Of a stretch of DNA of 64,000 nucleotides, positions 27,685-35,890 are shown piece by piece. The notes beneath the pieces are model-generated. The model was not told the DNA's origin and made no database searches. It saw only the letters and a program-made list of their open reading frames with translations. The DNA is from Domibacillus aminovorans (GTDB lineage Bacteria; Bacillota; Bacilli; Bacillales; Domibacillaceae), in the NCBI RefSeq assembly GCF_001643235.1, contig NZ_LQWY01000023.1, positions 1 to 64,000 of the forward strand. The letters run 5' to 3'. The translations under genes were made by a program, and so were the position numbers. The first letter of the stretch is position 1. Every line of letters begins with the position of its first letter.

Positions 27685-28479
27685 TTAGTCTCTGTCACCG
27701 CCGAGAAAGTCAAACATACTTCCAAGTCCGCTTTCTCCTTTTGAGCCGCCATTTTGCGGCATTGCAGCAAAAACACGGCTGGCGAGTCGGCTAAATGGAA
27801 GGGACTGCACCCAAACGGTTCCGGGTCCGCGTAATGTTGCTAAAAATAGACCTTCTCCCCCAAATAATGCTGTTTTGACTCCGCCAACTAATTCAATATT
27901 GTAATCAACATCGCCTGTCATCGCGACAAGACAGCCTGTATCGATGCGGATCAATTCGCCTGGCGCAAGCGTCTTTTTATAGATTGTTCCACCGGCATGG
28001 ACGAATGCCATACCATCGCCTTCTAATTTTTGCATGATGAAACCTTCACCGCCAAAAAAGCCAGTACCGAGTTTACGCTGCAATTCAATGCCAACAGAAA
28101 CGCCTTTTGCTGCGGCTAAAAATGCATCTTTTTGACAAATAATTTTCCCGTTCATTTCACTTAAATCCATTGGAATAATTTTTCCAGGGTAAGGAGAAGC
28201 AAATGAGACATGTTTTTTCCCGTGAGCTTCATTCGTAAACGTCGTCATAAATAAACTTTCTCCCGTCAGCACCCGTTTACCAGCACCTAAAAGCTTGCCC
28301 ATCAATCCGCCGCTCCCCCTCGATGATCCGTCTCCGAAGACCGTCTCCAGTTTAATGCCGTCATCCATCATCATTAAGCTGCCTGCTTCAGCGATAACCG
28401 TTTCTTTCGGATCGAGCTCTACCTGAACAAACTGCATATCATCGCCAAAAAGTTCATAATCAATTTCGTGATTGTTCAT
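27685..28479 (-). CDS. AIM24/TIGR00266 family protein
   Basis: 264 residues. Glycine-rich repeated beta segments ([57 protein letters not shown]) mark the TIGR00266/AIM24 family, a two-fold beta-prism-like fold of unclear role, sometimes linked to tryptophan RNA-binding attenuator-like folds. The start at 28479 lies 8 nt after GGAGG; a longer frame to 28503 has no ribosome site. The C-terminal tail is Gly/Ser/Asp rich. Confidence 0.88.
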   Translation of the reverse strand: MNNHEIDYELFGDDMQFVQVELDPKETVIAEAGSLMMMDDGIKLETVFGDGSSRGSGGLMGKLLGAGKRVLTGESLFMTTFTNEAHGKKHVSFASPYPGKIIPMDLSEMNGKIICQKDAFLAAAKGVSVGIELQRKLGTGFFGGEGFIMQKLEGDGMAFVHAGGTIYKKTLAPGELIRIDTGCLVAMTGDVDYNIELVGGVKTALFGGEGLFLATLRGPGTVWVQSLPFSRLASRVFAAMPQNGGSKGESGLGSMFDFLGGDRD

Positions 28480-28646
28480 TTTGTCATCCTCCTTTATATT
28501 CAAGTGTTAGTACGCGCGAAAATGGAAAAGGTTTCGGAATAATTGAAAAATGATAAACTAAAAGAAAAGAAGCGTAGAAAATGGGAATGAATATTAAGTA
28601 CTCGTCGTAATTGTCGTACGGGAGATGATGAGAGAGGTTGAGGAGA

Positions 28647-29516
28647 ATGGTGAAGATTACAGTAATCGGCAGTTCATCTATGGATCTAGTCGTAACAGCG
28701 ACAAAACGTCCGAATAAAGGAGAGACGATACTTGGCGAGTCATTTAAAACGGTGCCCGGTGGAAAAGGAGCGAATCAGGCAGTAGCTGCCGCTAGGCTTG
28801 GCGCGGACGTATACATGGTGGGATGTATCGGTATGGATGCGTTTGGAGAAACGATATTGGAGAACTTTAAAAACAATCGTGTTCATACGGACTATGTAGA
28901 AGCCGTTACACAAGTGGAAACGGGAACAGCACACATTACGCTAGCAAACGGAGACAACAGTATTATTGTCGTGAAAGGAGCGAATAATTTTGTCACACCG
29001 GCTTTTGTAGACCGAGCGATTCATGTCATTCGTCAATCAAATATTGTGCTTGTTCAGCAAGAGATTCCAGAAGAAACCGTTGAGTATGTAAGTGAGCTAT
29101 GCGCGATAAACGATGTACCGCTTTTATTAAACCCGGCACCAGCACGTCCGATTTCAAAGAATGTGATTGAGAAAGCGACCTATATTACACCAAATGAAAT
29201 AGAAGCAGCAGCGTTTTTTACCAATATACATAATTATCCTAATAAGGTGTTTGTTACAGAGGGAGAAAATGGTGTCCGTTATTTTGACGGGGAGAAAGAA
29301 GTAGTCGTGCCTTCATATCTAGTTGAACCTGTTGATACGACGGGAGCTGGTGATACATTTAATGCAGCATTTGCGGTGGCGTTAGCAGAAGGAAAAGAAC
29401 TTAAAGAAAGCCTTCAATTCGCTAATCGAGCAGCATCGCTATCTGTTACAAAGTTTGGTGCACAAGGCGGTATGCCGACGCGCGTGGAAGTGGAGGAAAA
29501 ACGTCATCCCCTTTGA
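28647..29516 (+). CDS. rbsK: Ribokinase-family sugar kinase
   Basis: 289 residues, PfkB fold. SSSMDLVVTATKRPNKGET and PGGKGANQAVAAARLGADV form the sugar site; DTTGAGDTFNAAF carries the catalytic Asp and anion hole. Phosphorylates ribose to ribose 5-phosphate. No rbsDACB or repressor gene is next to it, so it may serve nucleoside salvage or another pentose. ATG 28647 was chosen for homology to ribokinase N-termini; TTG 28638 is an alternative. Confidence 0.88.
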   Translation: MVKITVIGSSSMDLVVTATKRPNKGETILGESFKTVPGGKGANQAVAAARLGADVYMVGCIGMDAFGETILENFKNNRVHTDYVEAVTQVETGTAHITLANGDNSIIVVKGANNFVTPAFVDRAIHVIRQSNIVLVQQEIPEETVEYVSELCAINDVPLLLNPAPARPISKNVIEKATYITPNEIEAAAFFTNIHNYPNKVFVTEGENGVRYFDGEKEVVVPSYLVEPVDTTGAGDTFNAAFAVALAEGKELKESLQFANRAASLSVTKFGAQGGMPTRVEVEEKRHPL

Positions 29517-29685
29517 GATGAATGATAAAAGAACAACAAACGAAAGATTTAGACATGAGCGTGATGATAACACGGCGAACATATCAGGTCTTGAACACCT
29601 AGGTTTAGCCGCACGTCGCAAGGAAAAGGGATATTTGTGGAAGAAATCGAGCATTCATTAAGAGAACAAGTAACCATATCCACTG
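29517..29685 (+). other. Non-coding or decayed stretch
   Basis: No gene with a start and ribosome site. Short open pieces exist (for example reading LEHLGLAARRKEKGYLWKK at 29582-29638) but I cannot assign them; they precede an ABC permease relic and probably belong to the same decay. Confidence 0.3.
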
Positions 29686-29916
29686 GTGATCGCGCAAATT
29701 GGTTCATACATTCCATTTACATCGCCGGGTGTACTGTTGATCCGCTTCTCGCTAGTTAAGGAATGGCCGTGGACGAAGATTATCATTTCACTCGCCATTC
29801 TTGTCATCAGCATTTGGCTGTTCATGAAACTCGCCGGAAAAGTATTCAAAATCGGCATTCTCATGTACGGGAAAAACGCCACACCGAAAGAAATATGGAA
29901 ATGGGTGTGGAGTTAA
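29686..29916 (+). pseudogene. C-terminal relic of a NatB-type ABC-2 permease
   Basis: 76 residues matching only the last part of NatB-like sodium-efflux permeases: SYIPFTSPGVLLIRFSL, one hydrophobic helix, then KVFKIGILMYGKNATPKEIW. Full-length relatives have about 400 residues and a partner ATPase; neither is here. The ATG at the front is by chance and has no ribosome site. 29917-30064 shows nothing. Confidence 0.75.
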
Positions 29917-30064
29917 GAAGCGGATAAAACGACAGAGTCTTCAAATGTGACGATGGATATACGATAAGTACAAATGAATTAAATCATTTGAGGAAGTAAC
30001 TACTAGAAAGCCGGTCGTTATTTGACTTCAGCAAGGTATACTAGCTCTATAATTGACGTTCAAT

Positions 30065-30099
30065 CAGGAACTTGTTTTACGGGTTCCTGGTTTTTTTAT
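30065..30099 (+). terminator. Terminator after the permease relic
   Basis: CAGGAAC (30065-30071) pairs with GTTCCTG (30083-30089), then GTTTTTTTA. It now serves no intact gene. Confidence 0.75.
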
Positions 30100-30134
30100 T
30101 TGGACAATATCTCCAACTGGGCGAATGAAGCAGT

Positions 30135-30162
30135 ACAACATCTTGCTTCCCGCATATAATTA
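30135..30162 (+). promoter_or_regulatory. Possible sigma-K promoter for coat genes
   Basis: ACA then, 15 bp on, CATATAATTA, close to the sigma-K pattern (AC, about 16 bp, CATANNNTA). It sits 33 bp before the first CotB-like gene, which fits late mother-cell expression. Confidence 0.35.
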
Positions 30163-30194
30163 CAGAGACTTTCTAAACAGGAGGAGAAGGATGA

Positions 30195-30707
30195 ATGGAT
30201 AAAGAAATACTATGTTCTTTAGTTGGCAAAGCTGTAAAGGTAAACCGCGGCGGTCATGATTCCAGAGTTGGACAATTGCTGGCAGTAGAGGAAGATTACT
30301 TTGTGCTACTCACTAAAGAAGACGGTGTTCTTTATTATAAAGGCCACCACGTCAAAAGTTTAACGAATAACTTGAAAAAGGGTCTCAATTTCAACCTCTA
30401 TGCACCTGAAGATTTCGAGTATATCCGGAGCAATTGTTTTAAAGATGTACTGTGCGATTTAAAATATCACTGGGTTACAGTTAATCGTGGCGGTCACGAG
30501 AAGTATGAAGGCGTGCTGGATGATGTGCAAGATGAGTATATTACAGTGGTTGCGAACGAAGAAGTCATTCGCATTGCCATGTTTCATATTCGCAATATTA
30601 GTTATGATCTGAAAGTTGAAGATTGTGAAGAAGAAGATAAAAAAGAAAACGAAGAAAAAAAAGAGAGTAAAAATAAAGATGAAAAAAGGAAAAATAAAAG
30701 CGAGTAA
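30195..30707 (+). CDS. CotB-like spore coat protein 1
   Basis: 170 residues. Two LSm-like beta modules: 8-55 (VKVNRGGHDSRVGQLLAVEE ... HHVKSL) and about 92-140 (HWVTVNRGGHEKYEGVLDDV ... FHIRNIS), each with the NRGG-H turn and HI/HV-K-S end found in B. subtilis CotB. The tail (141-170) is Lys/Glu-rich, as in CotB before its Ser/Lys region, but short. It is a probable outer spore coat component. GGAGGAG precedes the start. First of three related genes in a row. Confidence 0.78.
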   Translation: MDKEILCSLVGKAVKVNRGGHDSRVGQLLAVEEDYFVLLTKEDGVLYYKGHHVKSLTNNLKKGLNFNLYAPEDFEYIRSNCFKDVLCDLKYHWVTVNRGGHEKYEGVLDDVQDEYITVVANEEVIRIAMFHIRNISYDLKVEDCEEEDKKENEEKKESKNKDEKRKNKSE

Positions 30708-30740
30708 TTATCGTCAGAGACAGACAGTGTGACCAGCATC

Positions 30741-30805
30741 GCCACTTTTGAATTAGGGTGAGAGACAAGGAATTGTTTCAAATTCGTTTAAAGTGGCTTT
30801 TCTCA
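30741..30805 (+). terminator. Hairpin between coat genes 1 and 2
   Basis: GCCACTTT (30741-30748) pairs with AAAGTGGC (30790-30797), helped by an inner GAATT/AATTC pair; TTTTCTC follows. Could terminate part of the transcripts. Confidence 0.55.
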
Positions 30806-30846
30806 ATTTTTAAAAAAAAGGGATAAAACCTGTGAGGGGGTTAGTC

Positions 30847-32184
30847 ATGTCAAGCCCTTATTTTTCAGAGACACTTAAAGCGCTTATCGGGTATTCAATC
30901 GGTATTTTTTCAAACGATGGAATCTTAATTAAAGGAAGTTTGGTTGACGTTAAAGAGGATTATATTATTTTGCAGAACGAGAAAGAAGAGCACTTTTATC
31001 ATCATCTTAACCAAATTAAATCCGTTTCAAAAAACACAAAAGATAATCAAACGAACAAAATAAATCATGATTATTTACAGGCCGAGAAGTTACAGGAAAT
31101 TTTAGAACAATGCAAACAAAGATGGGTCACAATTAACTGCTACAATGATCAAGTGCTGACCGGTTTTCTTAGCAAGGTCTTTGATGACCATCTTATTTTA
31201 ATTAGTGGTGAAGAAAAGGTTATTATGCAAAATTCATATATATCCACTATTTTTTCGGGATTTTATGAAGAAGGTGATTCCAACGCAACGAACAATTCAA
31301 TTGAAAATGGGACGTCTACAAATAGCGAAACAGAAGCGACAGATCATTCAAATGAAAATGAAGCATCTACAAATAGCCAGTTGGACGCAATAAGTCATTC
31401 ACATGAAACATCTGCTGCTAACGAGACAGAAGCAACAGATCGCTTAGACGCACTTCAGCATAATGATGAAGTCGAACAAAAAGAGGAGTTAGATGATGAT
31501 CAAGTAGAGCTGGTGAATTCATCTTTCGAAACAAGCGAGGGAAAAGCAAGAGAAATGAATTCATTTACTGCTGATTCTTCTTTGCGAAAAAATCGTGTAG
31601 ATAAATCTCCATTTAGAGAAAAGGAAATCGAGGAGATTGACTCCACCCTGTACGATCGAAAACTTCGATCAAACCTAGTTACCCGTAAGAAAAACATCCG
31701 TTATGATTCAGGGACTTTTTCTCGTTTAAAAGATCTCCAATCTCAAACATACCGAAAGAACAAAAAATTAAAATACAGCAAAAAAGACGGAAGACTGCAA
31801 GCAGAAGAAAAACAAAGCGTTATACAAACAACTAAAAGTAAGAAAAACATTCGTTATGATTCAGGGACTTTTTCTCGTTTAAAAGATCTTCAATCTCAAA
31901 CATACCGAAAGAACAAAAAATTAAAATACAGCAAAAAAGACGGAAGACTGCAAGCAGAAGAAAAACAAAGCGTTATACAAACAACTGTACAGGTGGCAGA
32001 AGAAAAACAAGATTTCATACAGCCTGTTTGGACACAGGAAGAAAAAGAAAAAATGCTCGAAACACAATATTATTCACTGATGAAGCAGGCGGAAAAATCT
32101 CAAAATTTCTCACTGATGAAACAGGCGCAAAAGGATTACATGAAGTTAAAAGAAAAACGGATGCATCGGGAACGAATAAAGTAA
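30847..32184 (+). CDS. CotB-like spore coat protein 2 with tandem repeats
   Basis: 445 residues. N-terminal half has two LSm-like modules as in CotB (IGIFSNDGILIKGSLVDVKE; RWVTINCYNDQVLTGFLSKV). Residues about 145-240 are low-complexity Asn/Ser/Glu/Thr. Then a Lys/Arg/Tyr/Ser-rich region contains two copies of a 51-residue unit (NIRYDSGTFSRLKDLQSQTY ... KKDGRLQAEEKQSVIQTT), comparable in role to the charged repeats of CotB that become phosphorylated. The start ATG 30847 follows GAGGGGG; GTG 30832 is too close to it. Confidence 0.72.
   Translation: MSSPYFSETLKALIGYSIGIFSNDGILIKGSLVDVKEDYIILQNEKEEHFYHHLNQIKSVSKNTKDNQTNKINHDYLQAEKLQEILEQCKQRWVTINCYNDQVLTGFLSKVFDDHLILISGEEKVIMQNSYISTIFSGFYEEGDSNATNNSIENGTSTNSETEATDHSNENEASTNSQLDAISHSHETSAANETEATDRLDALQHNDEVEQKEELDDDQVELVNSSFETSEGKAREMNSFTADSSLRKNRVDKSPFREKEIEEIDSTLYDRKLRSNLVTRKKNIRYDSGTFSRLKDLQSQTYRKNKKLKYSKKDGRLQAEEKQSVIQTTKSKKNIRYDSGTFSRLKDLQSQTYRKNKKLKYSKKDGRLQAEEKQSVIQTTVQVAEEKQDFIQPVWTQEEKEKMLETQYYSLMKQAEKSQNFSLMKQAQKDYMKLKEKRMHRERIK
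31685..31990 (+). repeat. Two in-frame 153-bp direct repeats
   Basis: 31685-31837 and 31838-31990 are adjacent copies. I see only two single-base differences in the first 149 bases (ATC/ATT Ile, CTC/CTT Leu), both silent. Recent duplication under protein-level constraint. Confidence 0.9.
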
Positions 32185-32260
32185 TAGAAGGCTATGTTTT
32201 TCTCTTTCCTTATTTTAGGATTACGTGGTTTTATGAAAGGGATAGGGAGGTGAGTCGTTG

Positions 32261-32935
32261 ATGAAGTTACTCAAAACGTATGTGGGAGAGTTCATTCATC
32301 TAGAACTTGTAGGAAAGAAGGAAGTGTCGGGTGTACTAATTGATTTTGGCAGCGATGTTCTTGTTTTGCGTAAACAAGATGAGTTTTATTATATTCCATT
32401 AATTCATATTCGAGAGATAAGACTGTTATCAAAGGAAGAAGCCGATTCGTTCACACAATTTGATGCTATCACAGCGCCGCCACTCGCTGATAAGTTATCT
32501 TTAATAGAAATATTGCGTGCAGCTGAGAAAGGGATCTTTGTTGAATTAAATGTTACAGCCCACCAGCCGGTCCACGGACATATCACACATGTGATGAATG
32601 ATTATATTGTCTTTTTCTCTCCTGTTTATCAAACAATGATTATTCCATTACAACATATAAAATGGCTTATTCCTTACCCTGCTTCCTCACATCCTTATGG
32701 ATTTAGTCAATCGATCCGTCAAGAACCGAATGCTCCAGTTAAGCTATTCGCCCGAACGCTTGATAAACAAATCGAAAGTATGCAAGGTGCATTTATTACA
32801 TGCAATATCGGGGATAAAGAAAGTATGAGTGGAAAACTTATCCATAAAGAAACAAATTTTCTCGATTTGATGACTGTAAAAGAACAAGATGTTCATGTAA
32901 ATGTACATCACATAAAAGCAATCGCGTACAGGTAG
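32261..32935 (+). CDS. CotB-like spore coat protein 3
   Basis: 224 residues. Three short beta modules of the same LSm-like kind: 6-48 (YVGEFIHLELVGKKEVSGVL ... IHIREIRL), 80-130 (VELNVTAHQPVHGHITHV ... IIPLQHIKWL) and 175-222 (FITCNIGDKESMSGKLIHKE ... VHHIKAIAY). No charged tail. Its place as third in the set suggests a coat assembly role. GGGAGG lies before TTG 32258 and ATG 32261; either may be the start. Confidence 0.68.
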   Translation: MKLLKTYVGEFIHLELVGKKEVSGVLIDFGSDVLVLRKQDEFYYIPLIHIREIRLLSKEEADSFTQFDAITAPPLADKLSLIEILRAAEKGIFVELNVTAHQPVHGHITHVMNDYIVFFSPVYQTMIIPLQHIKWLIPYPASSHPYGFSQSIRQEPNAPVKLFARTLDKQIESMQGAFITCNIGDKESMSGKLIHKETNFLDLMTVKEQDVHVNVHHIKAIAYR

Positions 32936-32973
32936 AGATTAATGTATTAACAAATGAAATAATGAAAGTGAAC

Positions 32974-33012
32974 AAAACTGTTTCCGACAGATAGAGGGAG
33001 CAGTCTTTTTTA
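32974..33012 (+). terminator. Terminator of the coat cluster
   Basis: ACTGTTTCC (32977-32985) pairs with GGGAGCAGT (32996-33004) with G-U pairs, then CTTTTTTATT. Confidence 0.65.
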
Positions 33013-33087
33013 TTGTAAAGGGACCTTTTTAAACGGATTCTCTAGAAAGTATAGGAATATTGACATTTCCTGTCGAATATTTTAACG

Positions 33088-33405
33088 ATGGATGAATCAT
33101 TAACGAAAAGTATGCTGCAAAGCGCTTCGTATGAGCCATTGTTTTGGCAATTCATGGCTATAGGCAAATCGAATAAATCTTTGAAAAAGAAAAAGGGGAT
33201 GTTCAACTCCCTTTTCACATCTGATTTTCGTTTTCTAGAAGCATTAGATGACATGAGCGGCCGCTTCATCGATAATGCCGATTTCTTCAGCATCGAAGAC
33301 CCGTCCTCCATACCGGATGACGAATTGTACAATTTACTGATGCAAGAATATCCGGCTTGGGTAAAAGAAGCACGTTCAAAAGGATTGCTGCAAGGCCACA
33401 AATAA
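33088..33405 (+). CDS. Hypothetical protein with unclear start
   Basis: 105 residues, no membrane segment, acidic middle, ending in a helical EYPAWVKEARSKGLL. Not recognised. No ribosome site precedes ATG 33088, and a TTGACA 23 bp upstream is too near for a normal leader; internal ATG 33112 is no better. It may be leaderless, start elsewhere, or have lost its front. Confidence 0.5.
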   Translation: MDESLTKSMLQSASYEPLFWQFMAIGKSNKSLKKKKGMFNSLFTSDFRFLEALDDMSGRFIDNADFFSIEDPSSIPDDELYNLLMQEYPAWVKEARSKGLLQGHK

Positions 33406-33495
33406 AACGTATGTACATATTCAAATGGAAACCCTTTAATCAATCAACAAAACATGGTAGATTAATGAAAGAAGATAGGAAAGAAGGGATATAAC

Positions 33496-34467
33496 ATGAA
33501 TGTAGCAACAATTGGAACAGGTTGGATTACAGAACAATTTGTGGATGCAGTAAGGGAAAGTGGAAAATTGACGTTTGCCGGTGCGTATTCCCGATCTGCA
33601 GAAAAAGCAGACAAACTTGGAGCGCCGCGCGTGTTTACGGACTTGAATGAGTTAGCGGCTAATAAAGAGATTGACGTTGTGTACATTGCGTCACCGAATT
33701 CTCTTCATTTTGAGCAAGCCCTTTTGTTAATGAAAAATAAGAAGCATATTATTTGTGAAAAACCGATGTTTTCGACGACAAAAGAGCTGGAAGAAGCATT
33801 TAAAGTGGCTGATGAAAACGGTGTCTTTTTGTTTGAAGCATTCCGTAATCTATACACACCGAACCACGATCGGTTGAAAGAAGCGATTGAAAAAGTAGGG
33901 GCTGTGCGCCATTCGTTCTTCCAGTTTATAAAGTATTCATCCCGCTATGATAACGTGCTCGCAGGCGAAGAGCCGAATGTTTTTTCACCGGCATTTTCTG
34001 GTGGTGCACTCGTGGACCTAGGTGTTTATCCGATTAGTTTTGCTGTATCATTGTTCGGAAAACCTAAGAATATCTCTTGTCACGTGATGATGTTGCCAAC
34101 GGGTGTAGATGGAAGCGGATCAGTCGTTCTCGATTACGGGGATCATACGTGCACAGCGATGTATTCAAAAATTACAGATTCGCATTTGCCTGGTGAAATT
34201 GGCGGAGAAGAGGGCACGATCGCCATTGATCACATCGCACCGATTACAAGTATCGAGTTCAAAAACCGCCGAACAGGTGAAAAAGAACAGCTTGCTGTAC
34301 CAGAAGAAGAGAACGACATGATCTATGAAGCAAAAGTGATAGCCGAGATCATTGAATCAAACGATCAAGAAAAATACCAGTATTTCCGTAACGTAAGTGA
34401 AATTGTGATTCAAATTATGGAAGAAGCACGCAGACAGAACGGTATCGTTTTTGATGTAGAAAAATAA
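33496..34467 (+). CDS. Gfo/Idh/MocA family oxidoreductase
   Basis: 323 residues. N-terminal Rossmann domain (VATIGTGWITEQFVDAV), the EKP motif in HIICEKPMFST with its catalytic Lys, and the C-terminal alpha/beta domain with FSGGALVDLGVYPISFA. Such enzymes oxidise or reduce sugars, inositols or their derivatives with NAD(P). Substrate unknown. AAGAAGGGA precedes the start. Single gene, convergent with DUF2071 across a shared terminator. Confidence 0.9.
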   Translation: MNVATIGTGWITEQFVDAVRESGKLTFAGAYSRSAEKADKLGAPRVFTDLNELAANKEIDVVYIASPNSLHFEQALLLMKNKKHIICEKPMFSTTKELEEAFKVADENGVFLFEAFRNLYTPNHDRLKEAIEKVGAVRHSFFQFIKYSSRYDNVLAGEEPNVFSPAFSGGALVDLGVYPISFAVSLFGKPKNISCHVMMLPTGVDGSGSVVLDYGDHTCTAMYSKITDSHLPGEIGGEEGTIAIDHIAPITSIEFKNRRTGEKEQLAVPEEENDMIYEAKVIAEIIESNDQEKYQYFRNVSEIVIQIMEEARRQNGIVFDVEK

Positions 34468-34518
34468 AAAAATGTGTTTATCGAACCTTTTGCAAAGGCC
34501 AGGTAAACACATTTTTAT
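34465..34518. terminator. Bidirectional terminator
   Basis: AAAAATGTGTTTA pairs with TAAACACATTTTT (34504-34516); serves both convergent genes and overlaps the last codons of the minus-strand gene. Confidence 0.82.
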
Positions 34519-35221
34519 TACTTGAAAAGTGTAGAAGAGGTTCGTTTTGAAAGGAATGCCGCGGTAAGAACGAAGCCATCGTATTGTGATAAAGGTCAGC
34601 CTGTGCTTTTGTAATTCTCCAGCGGTCATGGTGGATATCGCCACGATAAAGAGAATTTCCTTTTAAAGTCCAGAAACAATAACGTTCAAGAAGCCAGTAT
34701 TCAAGGCTTTCCTTGTCCGGTACATAAATGCTCGATGATTGTTGGTAACTTGCCTGAAAGAGTTCATCTGGGCTGCCTGGGTGCTGCCGCTGGCTTGTGT
34801 AGTGCACAACCGGATCTTTTATCATCATCTTCATGCGGGCATGTTTATAGGGAAGAGCAGTTCCTATTTTTGCACCGGTGACAATCGGCCACTTATTGGC
34901 ATCCAGACTAAAAAAATAAACGCCGGGAATCCCTTCATAAGTGACGTATGTCCGGACATTTAATTCCAGATAAGAATGATAAAACGGAAACTTCGGCATG
35001 CCGTGCAGTCTTGTATGATGGGTTTGAAAGGGGATGAGACTAACCCATGCTGCACCATCACATATGTCTATCTGAAGCTGCGCAGGTATATGCGCTCTTA
35101 AAAGATCAGCAGAAACTGGCCAGTGGGCAAACAGCATATTGGTCCATGTTTGTTTCATAATCCATGGTGAAGAAGGTAATGGGTACGGGCGCTGTTCCAC
35201 TTCCATAAATTCTGTATACAA
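34478..35221 (-). CDS. DUF2071 family protein (YqjF-like)
   Basis: 247 residues from TTG 35221. RPYPLPSSPWIMKQTWTNML and LFAHWPVSADLLRAHIP are the family signature; VPFQ/IPFQTHHTRLHG-type and ARMKMMIKDP segments follow. Acetoacetate-decarboxylase-like fold, function unknown. The TTG has AAAGGA 9 nt upstream, while ATG 35206 has none close by and TTG 35239 overlaps that site. A 28-bp palindrome lies 23 bp before the start. Confidence 0.82.
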   Translation of the reverse strand: MYTEFMEVEQRPYPLPSSPWIMKQTWTNMLFAHWPVSADLLRAHIPAQLQIDICDGAAWVSLIPFQTHHTRLHGMPKFPFYHSYLELNVRTYVTYEGIPGVYFFSLDANKWPIVTGAKIGTALPYKHARMKMMIKDPVVHYTSQRQHPGSPDELFQASYQQSSSIYVPDKESLEYWLLERYCFWTLKGNSLYRGDIHHDRWRITKAQADLYHNTMASFLPRHSFQNEPLLHFSSNKNVFTWPLQKVR

Positions 35222-35243
35222 ATTGTACAGTCCTTTCAAGTAA

Positions 35244-35271
35244 TTTTATTATTTCCCGGGAAATAATAAAA
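35244..35271. promoter_or_regulatory. 28-bp perfect palindrome upstream of DUF2071 gene
   Basis: Arms TTTTATTATTTCCC and GGGAAATAATAAAA meet without a spacer. Placed between two minus-strand genes, it could be a dimer-binding operator for the DUF2071 gene or the lower part of the preceding terminator. Confidence 0.6.
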
Positions 35272-35309
35272 CAGACTAAACTCGTTTAATGGATTTAGTC
35301 TGTTTATTA
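35266..35309 (-). terminator. Terminator of the lipoprotein gene
   Basis: AAACAGACTAAA (35269-35280) pairs perfectly with TTTAGTCTGTTT (35294-35305); T-rich on the minus-strand 3' side. Confidence 0.8.
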
Positions 35310-35329
35310 CTCGATGCAATTAAATCGTA

Positions 35330-35785
35330 TTAGTATGATTTTTGCGGCGATCTTTTCGGCTTTTCAGCCTTTTCCAGAAACTCTGTTAATTTTCCGTTTG
35401 TATCATCAATTAATGTCTTCATTTTTTCTACATCAGGTTCATCTTTTTTCGCTTCGGCGATGAGTGGGTACAGGCTTTCCTCAATATTTTCATAATCGTC
35501 CGGATATTGCTCTTCTATTTCTTTTTCAACAAGATCCCAATGTTCTTCCAAGACTTTTCCGGCTTGTTGAATTTCCCCCACGTTATCAGGATCCTCTATA
35601 CTCGCTTTCAGTTCTTTTAAAGTCCCAACAACGTTGTCTAGTTTGTTCGGCATAGTTCGGGCATGTTCTTCAATAGTATCTGTTTGATTATCTCTGACAG
35701 GCTGCTCACTTTCATTTGTACCGCAGCCGGCGGCAATCAAAACCATTAGAGCAAATGAAGCTGAAACAGAATAGAATTTCTTCAT
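35330..35785 (-). CDS. Small lipoprotein, unknown function
   Basis: 151 residues. Signal peptide with lipobox LIAAGC (Cys21), then a helical, acidic domain rich in E, D and K (about 40-145) with heptad-like spacing. Relatives with this layout are annotated only as hypothetical lipoproteins. AGGAGAACGCT precedes the start. Anchored outside the membrane. Confidence 0.75.
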   Translation of the reverse strand: MKKFYSVSASFALMVLIAAGCGTNESEQPVRDNQTDTIEEHARTMPNKLDNVVGTLKELKASIEDPDNVGEIQQAGKVLEEHWDLVEKEIEEQYPDDYENIEESLYPLIAEAKKDEPDVEKMKTLIDDTNGKLTEFLEKAEKPKRSPQKSY

Positions 35786-35890
35786 AGCGTTCTCCTTTAA
35801 TACCGTTTATCAACAGTATGAACAAAAAACGCAATTATAAACGGTGCATTTCAAATCGATGAAAGATTAATGACCAACCGCCGTCAGAAC

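Noticed and set aside
31685-31990. CRISPR-like array
   Set aside because: Only two units of 153 bp, in frame within a coat protein gene.
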